64,000 nucleotides of DNA, from assembly GCA_964467345.1 (NCBI GenBank), contig CAYXPY010000008.1:9082-73081 (forward strand), written 5' to 3'. The stretch is from SM1-50 sp964467345. Its GTDB lineage: Archaea > Thermoplasmatota > E2 > DHVEG-1. The notes beneath the pieces were generated by a model. The model ran no database searches. It was not told the DNA's origin and saw only the letters and a list, made by a program, of their open reading frames with translations. The translations under genes were made by a program, and so were the position numbers. This document shows positions 1 through 8,259 of this stretch, one piece after another (position 1 is the first letter of the stretch; each line of letters begins with the position of its first letter).

Positions 1-2
1 CA

Positions 3-77
3 CGGTTTCTTGCGTCGAACCCGAATGCTGCATGTGAGACCGACGAGGAAGATACTGAAGATGACGACGAAGGCTAA
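3..77 (+). CDS. C-terminal tail of an unknown protein (partial)
   Basis: Only the last 24 codons are inside the window. They are open in this frame and end in TAA at 75-77. The visible peptide ends in a strongly acidic tail rich in Asp and Glu, which makes a real coding end likely. The gene is convergent with thymidylate kinase. Too little is present to name a family. Confidence 0.45.
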   Translation, partial: RFLASNPNAACETDEEDTEDDDEG

Positions 78-93
78 GTGTTTTTTTTTTTGG

Positions 94-681
94 TTATCCA
101 AGGATGTCGTCATAACAGATCTTGACTAACTCGTTGATTGGTTTTGTGGCATCCAGATGCAGGAAGCGGCTGCCTTTTGAAACCGTCAGATAATTCGTAT
201 GGACTTTTTCTAAAAAAGCAAGGTGTTCAAAAGGGATGAGTTCTGCTCTCTGTTGGATACGGGCAAGGGATACCTTAGGGTCAATGACGAAGAGATAGGT
301 TCGATCCGGGATGAGAATACGACCTTCAGAGAGGTCTTGTAACCATTTCAGTGGATCTTTCAGTTCAGATTCTAACTGGGCAGCCTGGTAGGCGTAGGTG
401 GATTCCGCGTATCGGTCACAAATAACGATTTTTCCATCGTCTACCCATTGTTTGATTTGCTTGCCGTGGAGGATACGGTCTGCGATGAAGGTAAATGAGG
501 TGATAAATGGATCCGATTGTTTCTTGATACATTCCTGGACATATGTACCGATCGTTGAATCTGTTGGTTCAAATGTCCAGATGATGTCATACCCTGCTTT
601 TCGTAGTTTTTCTGCTACTAACTTTGATACGGTGGATTTGCCTGATCCATCTATTCCTTCGAAGGTAAAAAACTGTCTCAT
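94..681 (-). CDS. tmk: Thymidylate kinase
   Basis: dTMP kinase, phosphorylating dTMP to dTDP in dTTP synthesis in the cytoplasm. From the ATG at 681 the protein has 195 aa, normal for the family. The P-loop GIDGSGKST is at residues 9-17 and the DRY motif at about 89-91, followed by the Tyr/Gln-rich thymidine pocket. An open frame continues eight codons upstream to 705, but the ATG at 681 overlaps the primase stop codon as ATGA, so coupled translation decides this start. Being co-transcribed with a primase subunit fits a replication-supply unit. Naming is secure. Confidence 0.95.
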   Translation of the reverse strand: MRQFFTFEGIDGSGKSTVSKLVAEKLRKAGYDIIWTFEPTDSTIGTYVQECIKKQSDPFITSFTFIADRILHGKQIKQWVDDGKIVICDRYAESTYAYQAAQLESELKDPLKWLQDLSEGRILIPDRTYLFVIDPKVSLARIQQRAELIPFEHLAFLEKVHTNYLTVSKGSRFLHLDATKPINELVKICYDDILG

Positions 682-1712
682 GCTTTCTGTTTCTCCTGTT
701 TCCATTTTGTGCTATAATAGGTTAAGGGATGTCTGATTTTTTTACATAGTTCGTCCATTTTATCGACAGGGCATATCCCATAGGTCCGCATTTTCTCACA
801 ACCAGGGCATTTGTATTCTGTTGAAGACGATGCACCGGTGATATGCTCCACTTGGTAACGTGTCTTATCTTCTTGGTAATCAGGGGCGGTGCTGAAGAGT
901 TTTAGAATGTCATTGGTGTTTAATTTCAGGGAGCTTAAAAAAGCAACTAAGGCGAATCTCCCCATGTGTGGTACGTTTTCTCCGGATTGAATGGCGGAGA
1001 GTATCTCTTTCATGCATGGGGGGAGTTTTTCGAGGCTTACTTTTCCGACAGGGGTCGCTTCCAGCTTTTTTTTCTGTAGGGAAAGCATGTTCTGGAACCG
1101 TTGTATCTCTGAAGAAAAAGCGTCAAGGACGCTTGTATCGCATTGTCTGCTGAGAAGTTCTTCGTTGACGCGCTCTCGTAATGATTCTAAAAGGATTCTT
1201 GCCAGGTCTTTATGGGATATTGTCAGAAAACCGGCATGAATACCACGATTCACCATCTTCCATTCTTTATATCGTGTGGGTGCGTTCCTCAAATAGTCTT
1301 TGAAGTAGATTTTTATCGTATTTTTCTCTGCGTCGTAGTTGATGTTTACTTCAAGTTCTTTTGCCACGGTGAGTAAAAAAGAGGTTGATTCAGCAAGGAG
1401 CTGTTTGTACATATGGGAGGCTTCACCAAGTGCGTATCGTTTTTTGAAAAATGGATCACCGATGCAGACAGAGACCATGCGAGCTATTGGATAGGAGAGG
1501 ATTTCCATGATGCAATCGGATTCGCTGGCCAGGCTACGTATTCCTACATCTCTGTTTTTAAACGCATTGTCCAGTCGTTCGATACCAATAATTCTGGCAC
1601 GTTCATAGGGAGGTGCATGCAGCAAATCATCGACGGATGGACCGTTGTCTTTGATGAACTGTCTTGTGTCGCTTAAGAACGGATATTTTGCTAATGTTGA
1701 AAGTTCCCTCAT
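678..1712 (-). CDS. priL: DNA primase large subunit
   Basis: Regulatory large subunit of the archaeal/eukaryotic primase, which with PriS makes RNA primers at the replication fork. The all-helical N-terminal part is followed by the C-terminal iron-sulfur domain. Conserved cysteines are seen in PPCMKEIL, KCPGC, GICPV and DELCKK near the C-terminus, enough for the 4Fe-4S cluster known in this family. The ATG at 1712 (344 aa) is preferred over the GTG three codons upstream because GGTG lies just before it. It is the first gene of a two-gene unit with tmk (4-nt overlap). No priS is in the window. Confidence 0.9.
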   Translation of the reverse strand: MRELSTLAKYPFLSDTRQFIKDNGPSVDDLLHAPPYERARIIGIERLDNAFKNRDVGIRSLASESDCIMEILSYPIARMVSVCIGDPFFKKRYALGEASHMYKQLLAESTSFLLTVAKELEVNINYDAEKNTIKIYFKDYLRNAPTRYKEWKMVNRGIHAGFLTISHKDLARILLESLRERVNEELLSRQCDTSVLDAFSSEIQRFQNMLSLQKKKLEATPVGKVSLEKLPPCMKEILSAIQSGENVPHMGRFALVAFLSSLKLNTNDILKLFSTAPDYQEDKTRYQVEHITGASSSTEYKCPGCEKMRTYGICPVDKMDELCKKIRHPLTYYSTKWKQEKQKA

Positions 1713-1812
1713 GACGCACACCGATATTTCTTTTGATTAATGAACCTTGCTCTTTGTCCGGAATCTTTAAATTTTAAGTAGTAGATGACCGATAGGGGCT
1801 GGAATGTTTGTC

Positions 1813-1886
1813 GGGCTCGTAGCTTAGACTGGTGGAGCGACTGGCTCATAACCAGTTGGTCGTCGGTTCAAATCCGGCCGGGCCCA
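1813..1886 (+). tRNA. tRNA with CAT anticodon (elongator Met or Ile2)
   Basis: A full cloverleaf can be drawn. The acceptor stem GGGCTCG pairs with CGGGCCC, the anticodon arm is CTGGT-like with loop CTCATAA, the T-arm loop is TTCAAAT, and the discriminator is A at 1886. No intron is present. CAT can be elongator Met or, with agmatidine-modified C34, Ile2; the G1-C72 pair argues against the initiator, which normally has A1-U72 in archaea. An AT-rich TTTAAATTTT stretch 40-50 nt upstream is a plausible promoter. Confidence 0.93.
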
Positions 1887-2008
1887 TCATTTTTGTTCTT
1901 TTTCTCAGGATCATCGGTAAAAAAAGCTATTTTTTACTAAAAAAATCCGATTTTCGAAAATCCCAAATTTTAATATAAGAGAACCGATTACAGGCTCGGG
2001 GCATTTTT

Positions 2009-3256
2009 ATGGTAGTTAATTACGACCGTTTATTCTCAGCACGATCAAAATCCCTGAAATCCTCAGAGATTCGGGAGTTATTGAAGCTTACCCAAAGCCC
2101 AGGGTTTATCTCCCTGGCAGGGGGGTTACCAAATCCCCAGGCGTTCCCTGTGGATGTTATCCATGAATGCATTGAGAAGGTTTTCAAGACCAATATTCAC
2201 AATGCTCTTCAATACGGGACAACGGAGGGGTTGCCGCTTCTCAGAAATGTTCTTGCACAACGGATGCGGGAAAAAAAGGGTATCGATTGTGAACTTCATG
2301 ACATTTTAATTACTGGTGGTGCACAGCAGGCGCTCTCCTTTGTTGCCTTTAACCTCTTGGATCCCGGCGATACCTATATCACCAGTGCGCCAACATATCT
2401 TGGGGCGTTACAGGCGTTTCATGCGTATCAGGGGAACTGTGAGTGCATCCCAATGAATGATGAAGGAATCGACATCGATTCGCTCCGTAGGAACCTCAAA
2501 CGACTTCATCGGACCGGTATTACTCCAAAATTTTTGTACGCTGTTGCGACGTTTCAGAACCCATCTGGCGAGAGTATCTCACTGGAGCATCGTAAGGAAC
2601 TCCTGGAGATCGCCTCTGAATATGATTTTGTCATCGTTGAGGATGATCCGTACGGTGAGCTGGTTTTTGATGGAAAACCGATTCCCTCTATCAAATCACT
2701 TGACAACAAAGGCCGTGTCATCTATATCGGGACGTTCTCAAAGGTGCTTGCCCCTGGTTTTCGGCTTGCCTGGGTCATCGCATCTGAGGAGATAATCAAT
2801 CGATTTTCATTGACTAAACAATCGAGTGATTTATGTTCTAACATGTTTGTGCAGTATGTCGCCTATGAGTACATCAAAGGCGGGTACCTGGATATTCAGA
2901 TTGAGCATATTAAAAAGCTTTATAAGCACAAACGAGACGTGATGTTAAAGGCATTGAAGGAATTTTTCCCGAAAGAGGCGAAATGGACCGTCCCCGGTGG
3001 TGGGATGTTCCTCTGGGTGACGTTGCCTAAGAATGTGAACACGCGTTTGATGTTTAAGCGAGCGGTTGAGAAGAAGGTCGCTTATGTCGTAGGTGATGCT
3101 TTCTACCCGGACAGCAGTAATTATAACTCGATGCGGCTCAATTTTTCCTATTCTGATGACGATGTGATGAGGGAAGGCGTTAAACGTCTCGCGGAGGTCA
3201 TTAAGGAGGAGATGAAAACTCCCTACGATAAGGATGAGTATGTGGGAGGAGTATAG
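2009..3256 (+). CDS. PLP-dependent aminotransferase, LysN/2-aminoadipate or aromatic type (class I/II)
   Basis: A fold-type I aminotransferase of 415 aa. The PLP lysine is K245 in GTFSKVLAPG. Cofactor-binding residues N184-P185 (QNPSG) and D212-Y215 (EDDPYGEL) are intact, and the C-terminal Arg lies in SMRLNFSY. The N-terminus (SSEIRELLKL, then FISLAGGLPNP) is typical of the group containing Thermus LysN and archaeal aromatic/2-aminoadipate aminotransferases. Exact substrate cannot be told from sequence. A TATA-like TTTAATATAAG ends about 30 nt before the ATG, so the leader is very short. A role with the lysine-degrading genes at 25.6-29.7 kb is possible but unlinked. Confidence 0.85.
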   Translation: MVVNYDRLFSARSKSLKSSEIRELLKLTQSPGFISLAGGLPNPQAFPVDVIHECIEKVFKTNIHNALQYGTTEGLPLLRNVLAQRMREKKGIDCELHDILITGGAQQALSFVAFNLLDPGDTYITSAPTYLGALQAFHAYQGNCECIPMNDEGIDIDSLRRNLKRLHRTGITPKFLYAVATFQNPSGESISLEHRKELLEIASEYDFVIVEDDPYGELVFDGKPIPSIKSLDNKGRVIYIGTFSKVLAPGFRLAWVIASEEIINRFSLTKQSSDLCSNMFVQYVAYEYIKGGYLDIQIEHIKKLYKHKRDVMLKALKEFFPKEAKWTVPGGGMFLWVTLPKNVNTRLMFKRAVEKKVAYVVGDAFYPDSSNYNSMRLNFSYSDDDVMREGVKRLAEVIKEEMKTPYDKDEYVGGV

Positions 3257-3387
3257 CGTCCCTCTCTTTTTCCCTTTTTTTCACTGTCGTATCGTAATAA
3301 ACGCAGGTTTTTTGAAGGAGAAGCCTACGCACTAACTTTAAATAACAAAACACTATTCCGGAACTCTATATCTGAAGGGTGATTAAC

Positions 3388-3606
3388 CTGGGCAATATTC
3401 GTCAGACACATATAAAGAACGTTGCAATCGACTTAGTGAAGAAATATCCAGATCAGTTCACTGGTGATTTTCAAAACAATAAGGAGAAAGTTGAATTGCT
3501 GGCAACTGTGAGCAGTAAATTGTTACGTAACAGGATTGCTGGGTATATTACTCGTTATGTGATTTCTCGGAGTAAATCCAAACCGAGTCGACCCATTTCT
3601 GAGTAA
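3388..3606 (+). CDS. rps17e: 30S ribosomal protein S17e, apparent CTG start
   Basis: Small-subunit ribosomal protein shared by archaea and eukaryotes. The protein reads (L/M)GNIRQTHIKNVAIDL and is 72 aa, with the family's GNIR start and basic tail. Homologues begin exactly at MGNIR, which here corresponds to CTG at 3388-3390. A perfect GGTGATT ribosome binding site at 3378-3384 stands 3-5 nt before that CTG. A GTG at 3379 is in frame but lies inside this ribosome binding site and would add MIN. A TATA-like TTTAAATAA lies upstream at about 3336-3344. Family identity is firm; the start is inferred. Confidence 0.85.
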   Translation: MGNIRQTHIKNVAIDLVKKYPDQFTGDFQNNKEKVELLATVSSKLLRNRIAGYITRYVISRSKSKPSRPISE

Positions 3607-3655
3607 CATCCCAATATTTATTTTATGACGGGAAATATTCGCCACGGGTGAGTCT

Positions 3656-4354
3656 ATAACCATCATTCAAGATGCTATCGAATCGCTTCGAAACGGACGT
3701 TTTATTCTTATCTATGACAATGAGTCCAGGGAAAGCGAAACAGATCTTGTCATCCCAGCCCAGTTCGTGACCCCTGATGCAATCAAACGTATGCGAAAAG
3801 ACGGCGGCGGCCTCATCTTTCTGATGGTCGCCTATGCTGCTGCCCAGAAACTCCAACTGCCCTTTCTAACGGACCTATATTCTCAGGTCAGTCCTCAATA
3901 TCCTGTCCTAAAAGAACTCGTCCCAAACGACATCCCCTACGACACGAAATCCTCCTTCTCACTATATATCAACCATCGGAAGACCTTTACCGGGATCACC
4001 GACAATGACCGGAGTCTTACCATGACACAATTCGCAGAACTGGTAAGAACCATACAAAACAAAACCAGTAGCACAGCGGTAAAAGAGTTTGGCAACGAAT
4101 TTCGCTCCCCAGGCCATGTCCCCATCTGCATCGCCTCAGAAAAACTGCTTCATGAACGAAAAGGTCATACGGAGCTAGTGATTTCCATTCTGGAGATGGC
4201 AGGCCTTACCCCCGTCGGAAGCGGCTGTGAAATCATGGGCGAAAAGGGAAAAGCCTTACCCAAAGAAGACGCACAGAAATACGCTGAAAAAAACAACTTC
4301 ATCTTTCTGGAAGGAAACGATATCATAAAAGCGTGGACACAATGGTCAAAGTAA
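3656..4354 (+). CDS. ribB: 3,4-dihydroxy-2-butanone 4-phosphate synthase, no canonical start codon
   Basis: Converts ribulose 5-phosphate to the four-carbon precursor of lumazine in riboflavin synthesis. The frame encodes the catalytic segment DNESRESETD (about residues 21-30) and downstream PYDTKSSFS, HRKTFTGITDNDR and FRSPGHV, all family hallmarks. With a start near 3656 the protein has 232 aa, close to other archaeal RibB. No ATG, GTG or TTG lies in frame between the upstream stop at about 3626 and GTG 3767, and starting at 3767 would delete the catalytic acidic motif. GGTGAG at 3647-3652 looks like the ribosome binding site, so ATA 3656, ATC 3662 or ATT 3665 may be the start. A sequence error is the alternative. 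First gene of a riboflavin operon. Confidence 0.85.
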   Translation: MTIIQDAIESLRNGRFILIYDNESRESETDLVIPAQFVTPDAIKRMRKDGGGLIFLMVAYAAAQKLQLPFLTDLYSQVSPQYPVLKELVPNDIPYDTKSSFSLYINHRKTFTGITDNDRSLTMTQFAELVRTIQNKTSSTAVKEFGNEFRSPGHVPICIASEKLLHERKGHTELVISILEMAGLTPVGSGCEIMGEKGKALPKEDAQKYAEKNNFIFLEGNDIIKAWTQWSK

Positions 4355-4803
4355 TGGCGACAGGGACCTTTGATTTACTTCACATGGGACATATTTACTA
4401 TCTGAAAGAAGCAAAAAAACTTGGAGACCGCCTTGCAGTTGTTGTCGCAACAGATGCAACCGTACGAAAACTCAAACACGACCCGATCACACCCCAAGAG
4501 ATACGAGTCAACCTCATCAAAGAGCTCAAAGTAGTAGACGAAGCATACCTTGGTCATGAGGGTGATATCTATTCAATCGTTGAAGAAATAAAACCAGATA
4601 TCATCGCCCTTGGTTTCGATCAAATCCACAATGAAAGCACGATCAAAGAAGAGCTGAAAAAAAGAAAACTCAACGTACAGGTCGTTAGACTTTCCAAATA
4701 CGAAGGGGGAAGTGACCTTGAGGGAACACGACGGATCATCCAAAAGGTCATTGCTGCCCATGAGTTCCAAAAAAAGATGCAACAAATAGAAGGAGAACCA
4801 TGA
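4342..4803 (+). CDS. ribL: FAD synthetase (FMN adenylyltransferase), archaeal RibL
   Basis: Cytidylyltransferase-fold nucleotidyltransferase that adenylates FMN to FAD. The signature TGTFDLLHMGH, with the HxGH motif at residues 14-17, and the C-terminal SDLEGTRR segment match the RibL family. Three in-frame starts exist: GTG 4333, ATG 4342 and ATG 4354. ATG 4342 gives MVKVMATGTFD, the best match to relatives, and overlaps the end of ribB by 13 nt; ATG 4354 overlaps the ribB stop as TAATG. Its position between ribB and ribC supports the flavin role over a glycerol-phosphate cytidylyltransferase role. Confidence 0.9.
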   Translation: MVKVMATGTFDLLHMGHIYYLKEAKKLGDRLAVVVATDATVRKLKHDPITPQEIRVNLIKELKVVDEAYLGHEGDIYSIVEEIKPDIIALGFDQIHNESTIKEELKKRKLNVQVVRLSKYEGGSDLEGTRRIIQKVIAAHEFQKKMQQIEGEP

Positions 4804-5267
4804 AACGTATCGGAATCGCAGATACCACATTTGCCCGTTACGACATGGGAAAAGCGGCAATCAGTGAACTTACATCCAGTAATACTGGAATTAAAATCGT
4901 TCGTTACACAGTCCCCGGTATTAAGGATTTACCGGTGGCATGCAAGAAATTATTCGAGGAACAATCCTGTGATATCGTCATGGCACTTGGCATGCCTGGT
5001 CCTAAACCCATTGACAAACAATGTGCCCATGAGGCAAGCACAGGGCTGATCCAAACACAGCTGCTCTGCACCAAACATATCATCGAGGTCTTTGTCCATG
5101 AGGATGAAGCCGAGACGAATGCAGAGCTTGCATGGCTTGCGGAGCAACGTACACGGGAACATGCACGCAACGTCATCGACTTGCTCTTTCACCCTGAACA
5201 TCTTACCAAACAGGCGGGTCATGGTCTTCGCGAGGGATTCAAGGACGCAGGACCAGTAGAGAAATAA
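4800..5267 (+). CDS. ribC: Riboflavin synthase, archaeal type
   Basis: Dismutates two 6,7-dimethyl-8-ribityllumazine molecules to riboflavin. This is the archaeal enzyme, related to lumazine synthase and unrelated to bacterial RibE. The sequence opens MKRIGIADTTFARYDMG, carries MALGMPGPKPIDK in the middle, and has the REHARNVIDLLFHPE C-terminal region typical of the family. Length 155 aa is normal. Its ATG overlaps the ribL stop as ATGA, so the two genes are translationally coupled. Confidence 0.93.
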   Translation: MKRIGIADTTFARYDMGKAAISELTSSNTGIKIVRYTVPGIKDLPVACKKLFEEQSCDIVMALGMPGPKPIDKQCAHEASTGLIQTQLLCTKHIIEVFVHEDEAETNAELAWLAEQRTREHARNVIDLLFHPEHLTKQAGHGLREGFKDAGPVEK

Positions 5268-5289
5268 GAAAAGGAGGCAAAAGAAGAAA

Positions 5290-5712
5290 ATGGCGAAAGA
5301 AACTATACGAATAGGAGCGGTCGTCTCTGATTTCAACTATGACATCACTATGATGATGTTTGAACGAGCAAAAGAACATGCAGAGTTCCTTGGGGCTGAG
5401 ATCACAAAAGTCGTTAAGGTACCCGGGGTCTTTGACATGGGTCTTGCCGTCAAGAAACTACTCGCACGCAAGGATATCGATGGTGTCATAACAATCGGAG
5501 CGGTCATCGAAGGAGAAACCGAGCATGATGATTTAGTCATTTCGCATGCTGCACGGAAGATTGCGGACCTTGCATTGGAATACAACAAACCGGTTGGTCT
5601 TGGTATCTCAGGGCCAGGGATGACCCGGCTCCAGGCTGAAGATCGTATCGAACGAGGCAAATCAGCAGTCGAAGCAGTCGTTAAACTCCATCAACGATTA
5701 CAAAAAATATAA
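5290..5712 (+). CDS. ribH: 6,7-dimethyl-8-ribityllumazine synthase
   Basis: Condenses the RibB product with 5-amino-6-ribitylaminouracil to lumazine. The 140-aa protein has the N-terminal strand IRIGAVVSDFN, the PGVFDMGLAVKKL phosphate-binding segment and the catalytic His79 in GETEHDD. An AAGGAGGCAAAAG ribosome binding site precedes the ATG. It is the last gene of ribB-ribL-ribC-ribH, which covers the lower pathway from ribulose 5-phosphate to FAD except the riboflavin kinase step. Confidence 0.95.
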   Translation: MAKETIRIGAVVSDFNYDITMMMFERAKEHAEFLGAEITKVVKVPGVFDMGLAVKKLLARKDIDGVITIGAVIEGETEHDDLVISHAARKIADLALEYNKPVGLGISGPGMTRLQAEDRIERGKSAVEAVVKLHQRLQKI

Positions 5713-5718
5713 AAAAGA

Positions 5719-5744
5719 GGGATAGTCGATCCTTATCCTTTTTT
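5719..5744 (+). terminator. Possible terminator after the riboflavin operon
   Basis: A short inverted repeat (GGATA at 5720-5724, TATCC at 5734-5738) is followed directly by a run of T from 5739. It sits between the convergent ribH and CDF transporter genes. The stem is only five pairs, and archaeal termination depends mainly on the T-run, so the hairpin may be incidental. Confidence 0.4.
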
Positions 5745-5745
5745 C

Positions 5746-6660
5746 TTATGTTTGAGAAGGTACAACTGTTATTGTCAGTCGTTCTAGTTCCGATATTTTT
5801 TCAGTTGATACCCGAAGTATCTCTGATTGTATGTGATCAAGCTCCGATACGGTCATTTCTCCAGGGACCGTGATTTCAAGTTCCCCTTGGATCACCGGAC
5901 CGGTCCTTCGTAATCGAACAACATGAGCTGCCTGCACACCGTTTATCCGCTCAGCATAGGTCTTGATAAGAATACCATACATGAGACAATCCCCATCACA
6001 GGCATCAAGTAGTATATATCCTGATTCCTTGATGGCAGCAAAACCAATCGTGAGGATGAGACCTGCAATGATAAATCCGATGATTGAATCTGCAATAGTA
6101 TAACCTAACGAAGCAAGTATTAACGCTGCGACAGTAAGAAACGATGTTGTTCCGTCTTTGATGGTATTGATTGCATCTAGTTTGACTGCGCTGAGACGAT
6201 CCTGGCGATATTTCGTGATTTTATAGATCCCAAGAATGAGTGCTATCAGTCCGGCAATAAACGCAATGACGGCAGCAAGGAGAGGAAATTGGACGCTTTG
6301 CGGATTTATGAGTTGATTGTATGATCTAAAGGCGATATATGCTGCTAATAGGAACATTATAACAGTTGCACCGATTGAGGCTAAGTTCTCTAGTTTATAA
6401 TATCCAAAATGGAATCGTTGATCCGCTGGTTTTCGAAGGAACCGCAACCCTACCCAGACAATCCCTGAGATAAATCCGTCCCCTATAGAATCAATACCAT
6501 TCGCAATCAACGCAACACTAAATGATATTGTTTCTCCAAGAATTATTTGTATAACACCCAAAGCAATTAATGAAACTGTAGTTACTATAGCTAGTTTTTC
6601 AGTTTGATTGGCAAGAGGGGATTGACTCGTAACCACGTTATCACAGAAAGGACAACCCAT
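5746..6660 (-). CDS. Cation diffusion facilitator (CDF) metal efflux transporter
   Basis: Membrane metal/proton antiporter of 304 aa with about six transmembrane helices (residues 22-210) and a C-terminal cytoplasmic metal-binding domain. The helix-2 site D57xxxD61 (NGIDSIGD) is intact. In helix 5 the position equivalent to YiiP His153 is Asn165 and the following Asp is D169, so the transport site is Asp-Asp-Asn-Asp rather than the Zn-type Asp-Asp-His-Asp. This suggests a metal other than zinc, for example Mn or Fe, but that is inference. The N-terminal CPFC could bind metal. Single gene, convergent with ribH. Confidence 0.88.
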   Translation of the reverse strand: MGCPFCDNVVTSQSPLANQTEKLAIVTTVSLIALGVIQIILGETISFSVALIANGIDSIGDGFISGIVWVGLRFLRKPADQRFHFGYYKLENLASIGATVIMFLLAAYIAFRSYNQLINPQSVQFPLLAAVIAFIAGLIALILGIYKITKYRQDRLSAVKLDAINTIKDGTTSFLTVAALILASLGYTIADSIIGFIIAGLILTIGFAAIKESGYILLDACDGDCLMYGILIKTYAERINGVQAAHVVRLRRTGPVIQGELEITVPGEMTVSELDHIQSEILRVSTEKISELERLTITVVPSQT

Positions 6661-6831
6661 TATTAATCATTATTATTTAAGTTGTTTAAAGGATATAATA
6701 GAAGGCTGCTGTTTTTTCATGATTCAAAATATGAAAATAATTTTATGAAAAAGTATTTAAGTGGTGTTTTTCATAGGAGATTGCATCATCAGGGAATGAT
6801 GATGACGGGAGAAAAATAACGAGGGAATGTA

Positions 6832-7071
6832 ATGGTAAAAATTAATATTTCTATAGAAGGAGAAAATATCTCAGACATTGTTAATGAACTCTTACATGTT
6901 GGTCTGGACCTGTTAAAGGCTAATAGAAAAGAACTCCGTGAGCTCTTAAAACTCCTTGCTGATGAATCCTTAGAGGTTTTAAACGAGAAAAAAACTCTTG
7001 AGCGAGGAGCAGAGCTGTACCGGAAAATCAATTCTGAGATCAACTGGACGTATAAACGGGTTAAAGAATAG
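6832..7071 (+). CDS. Uncharacterised 79-aa helical protein
   Basis: No family is recognised. The product is charged, predicted mostly helical, and opens MVKINISIEGEN, followed by two amphipathic helices rich in Leu, Glu and Lys that could form a coiled coil. A CGAGGGA ribosome binding site precedes the ATG, and a TATA-like GTATTTAAGTGG lies about 75 nt upstream, supporting expression. It stands alone between two genes on the other strand. Confidence 0.6.
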   Translation: MVKINISIEGENISDIVNELLHVGLDLLKANRKELRELLKLLADESLEVLNEKKTLERGAELYRKINSEINWTYKRVKE

Positions 7072-7085
7072 AAGCAAGCAGCGTT

Positions 7086-8183
7086 CTAATCAACTTCGAG
7101 TAAATTACGAGGGCTTTTTGTAAGAAGCTCTAACCCATCTTTTTTAATGAGGACGTCATCTTCGATTCTGACACCACCAAGCTCGGAGAGATAGACCCCC
7201 GGCTCGACGGTCAGAACCATATTTTCCTGCAGAACCATGGTGTTATCAGAGGTGAATCCCGGGCCGTCGTGAACAGAAAGACCAAGGGAATGCCCAGTGG
7301 AATGAATGAATTTTCCTTTGAACGCTGTTGAATCGATAAATGAATAAACCGCCTGGTGAACAGCATTTGCCTTCACCCCAGGTCGTATCATCTGGAGTGC
7401 CACCTGCTGGGCTTGCAGGACCGTTTCGTACATCTCTTTCTGTTGTCCCGTGGCCTGCCTGTAGAGAAACGTCCGGGTAATATCAGAATTGTATTTCTTA
7501 TAACAGGCGCCGAAATCACAGACAATAAACGCGCCATTTTGAAGTTGTGCATCACCATGGGCGTAATGTGGTTCTGCGGTGTTTTTTCCAAACGATGAAA
7601 TGGTGTCAAAGGCAGGTTTCTCCGCCCCAAGGTTTTGAAGAGAATAATTTATTTCGGCAGCAAGTTCCTTCTCAGTCATTCCTTCAGTAAGGATATCTGG
7701 GATGGTCGCCATCGTTTCATCGGCAATCTTGCAAGCGTGTTTGATGTATTGAATTTCCTGTTGATCTTTTATGAGCCTTGTTTTTAAAAAACCATCTGAG
7801 ACATCAACAAAGCTGGTTTGTGGGAACAGTTCGGTTAATTTGCTGTATTCTCGGTAGGATAGACCATCTGCGTTGACCCCGATGATTCGAAAGTTGGTAA
7901 GTAAATTTTTCAATCCAGTGAGATATTCATCTTTTGTCTTGTAAATGGTTTGCCGAGCAGGGCTTTGCTTTGCACTTTCCGCTTCCAGCTCTGAGACCAA
8001 AATATCACAGGCTCCATCAGGATAGAGCACGGCACATGCCCCTTCAAACATGCCTTGGTCAAGGCTGGTGACATAGAAGAAGTTATCATCAATGAAGGGC
8101 AGAGAAGCGTTTTTAAGCAGAATGCACTCGATGTTAGTTTTACTGTTGTTAAAAATATTTTTTATTCTCTGTTTCACCAACAA
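7086..8183 (-). CDS. M24 family metallopeptidase (Xaa-Pro aminopeptidase/dipeptidase-like)
   Basis: Cytosolic peptidase of the pita-bread fold, 365 aa. The N-terminal third is the creatinase-like domain. The catalytic half contains HYAHGD, the metal-binding Asp pair in CDFGACYKKYNSDITRTF, the His in HSTGHSLGLSVHDGPG, and metal ligands Glu in TVEPGVYL and VRIEDD. All expected ligands are therefore present. The preference for Xaa-Pro substrates is a family inference. The gene is not in an obvious operon. Confidence 0.9.
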   Translation of the reverse strand: MLVKQRIKNIFNNSKTNIECILLKNASLPFIDDNFFYVTSLDQGMFEGACAVLYPDGACDILVSELEAESAKQSPARQTIYKTKDEYLTGLKNLLTNFRIIGVNADGLSYREYSKLTELFPQTSFVDVSDGFLKTRLIKDQQEIQYIKHACKIADETMATIPDILTEGMTEKELAAEINYSLQNLGAEKPAFDTISSFGKNTAEPHYAHGDAQLQNGAFIVCDFGACYKKYNSDITRTFLYRQATGQQKEMYETVLQAQQVALQMIRPGVKANAVHQAVYSFIDSTAFKGKFIHSTGHSLGLSVHDGPGFTSDNTMVLQENMVLTVEPGVYLSELGGVRIEDDVLIKKDGLELLTKSPRNLLEVD

Positions 8184-8259
8184 ATCACCTCGTTCTGCCG
8201 TACGCTCTCCTCAAGTACGTAGCTTAAGAATAAGCGAGGGGAATGATTTTGCGTTCCGA

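Noticed and set aside
3625..3651. Short leader peptide ending on the ribB ribosome binding site
   Set aside because: Eight codons only; a TATA-like element just upstream would start transcripts after its ATG. Mentioned as a possibility but not annotated as a gene.
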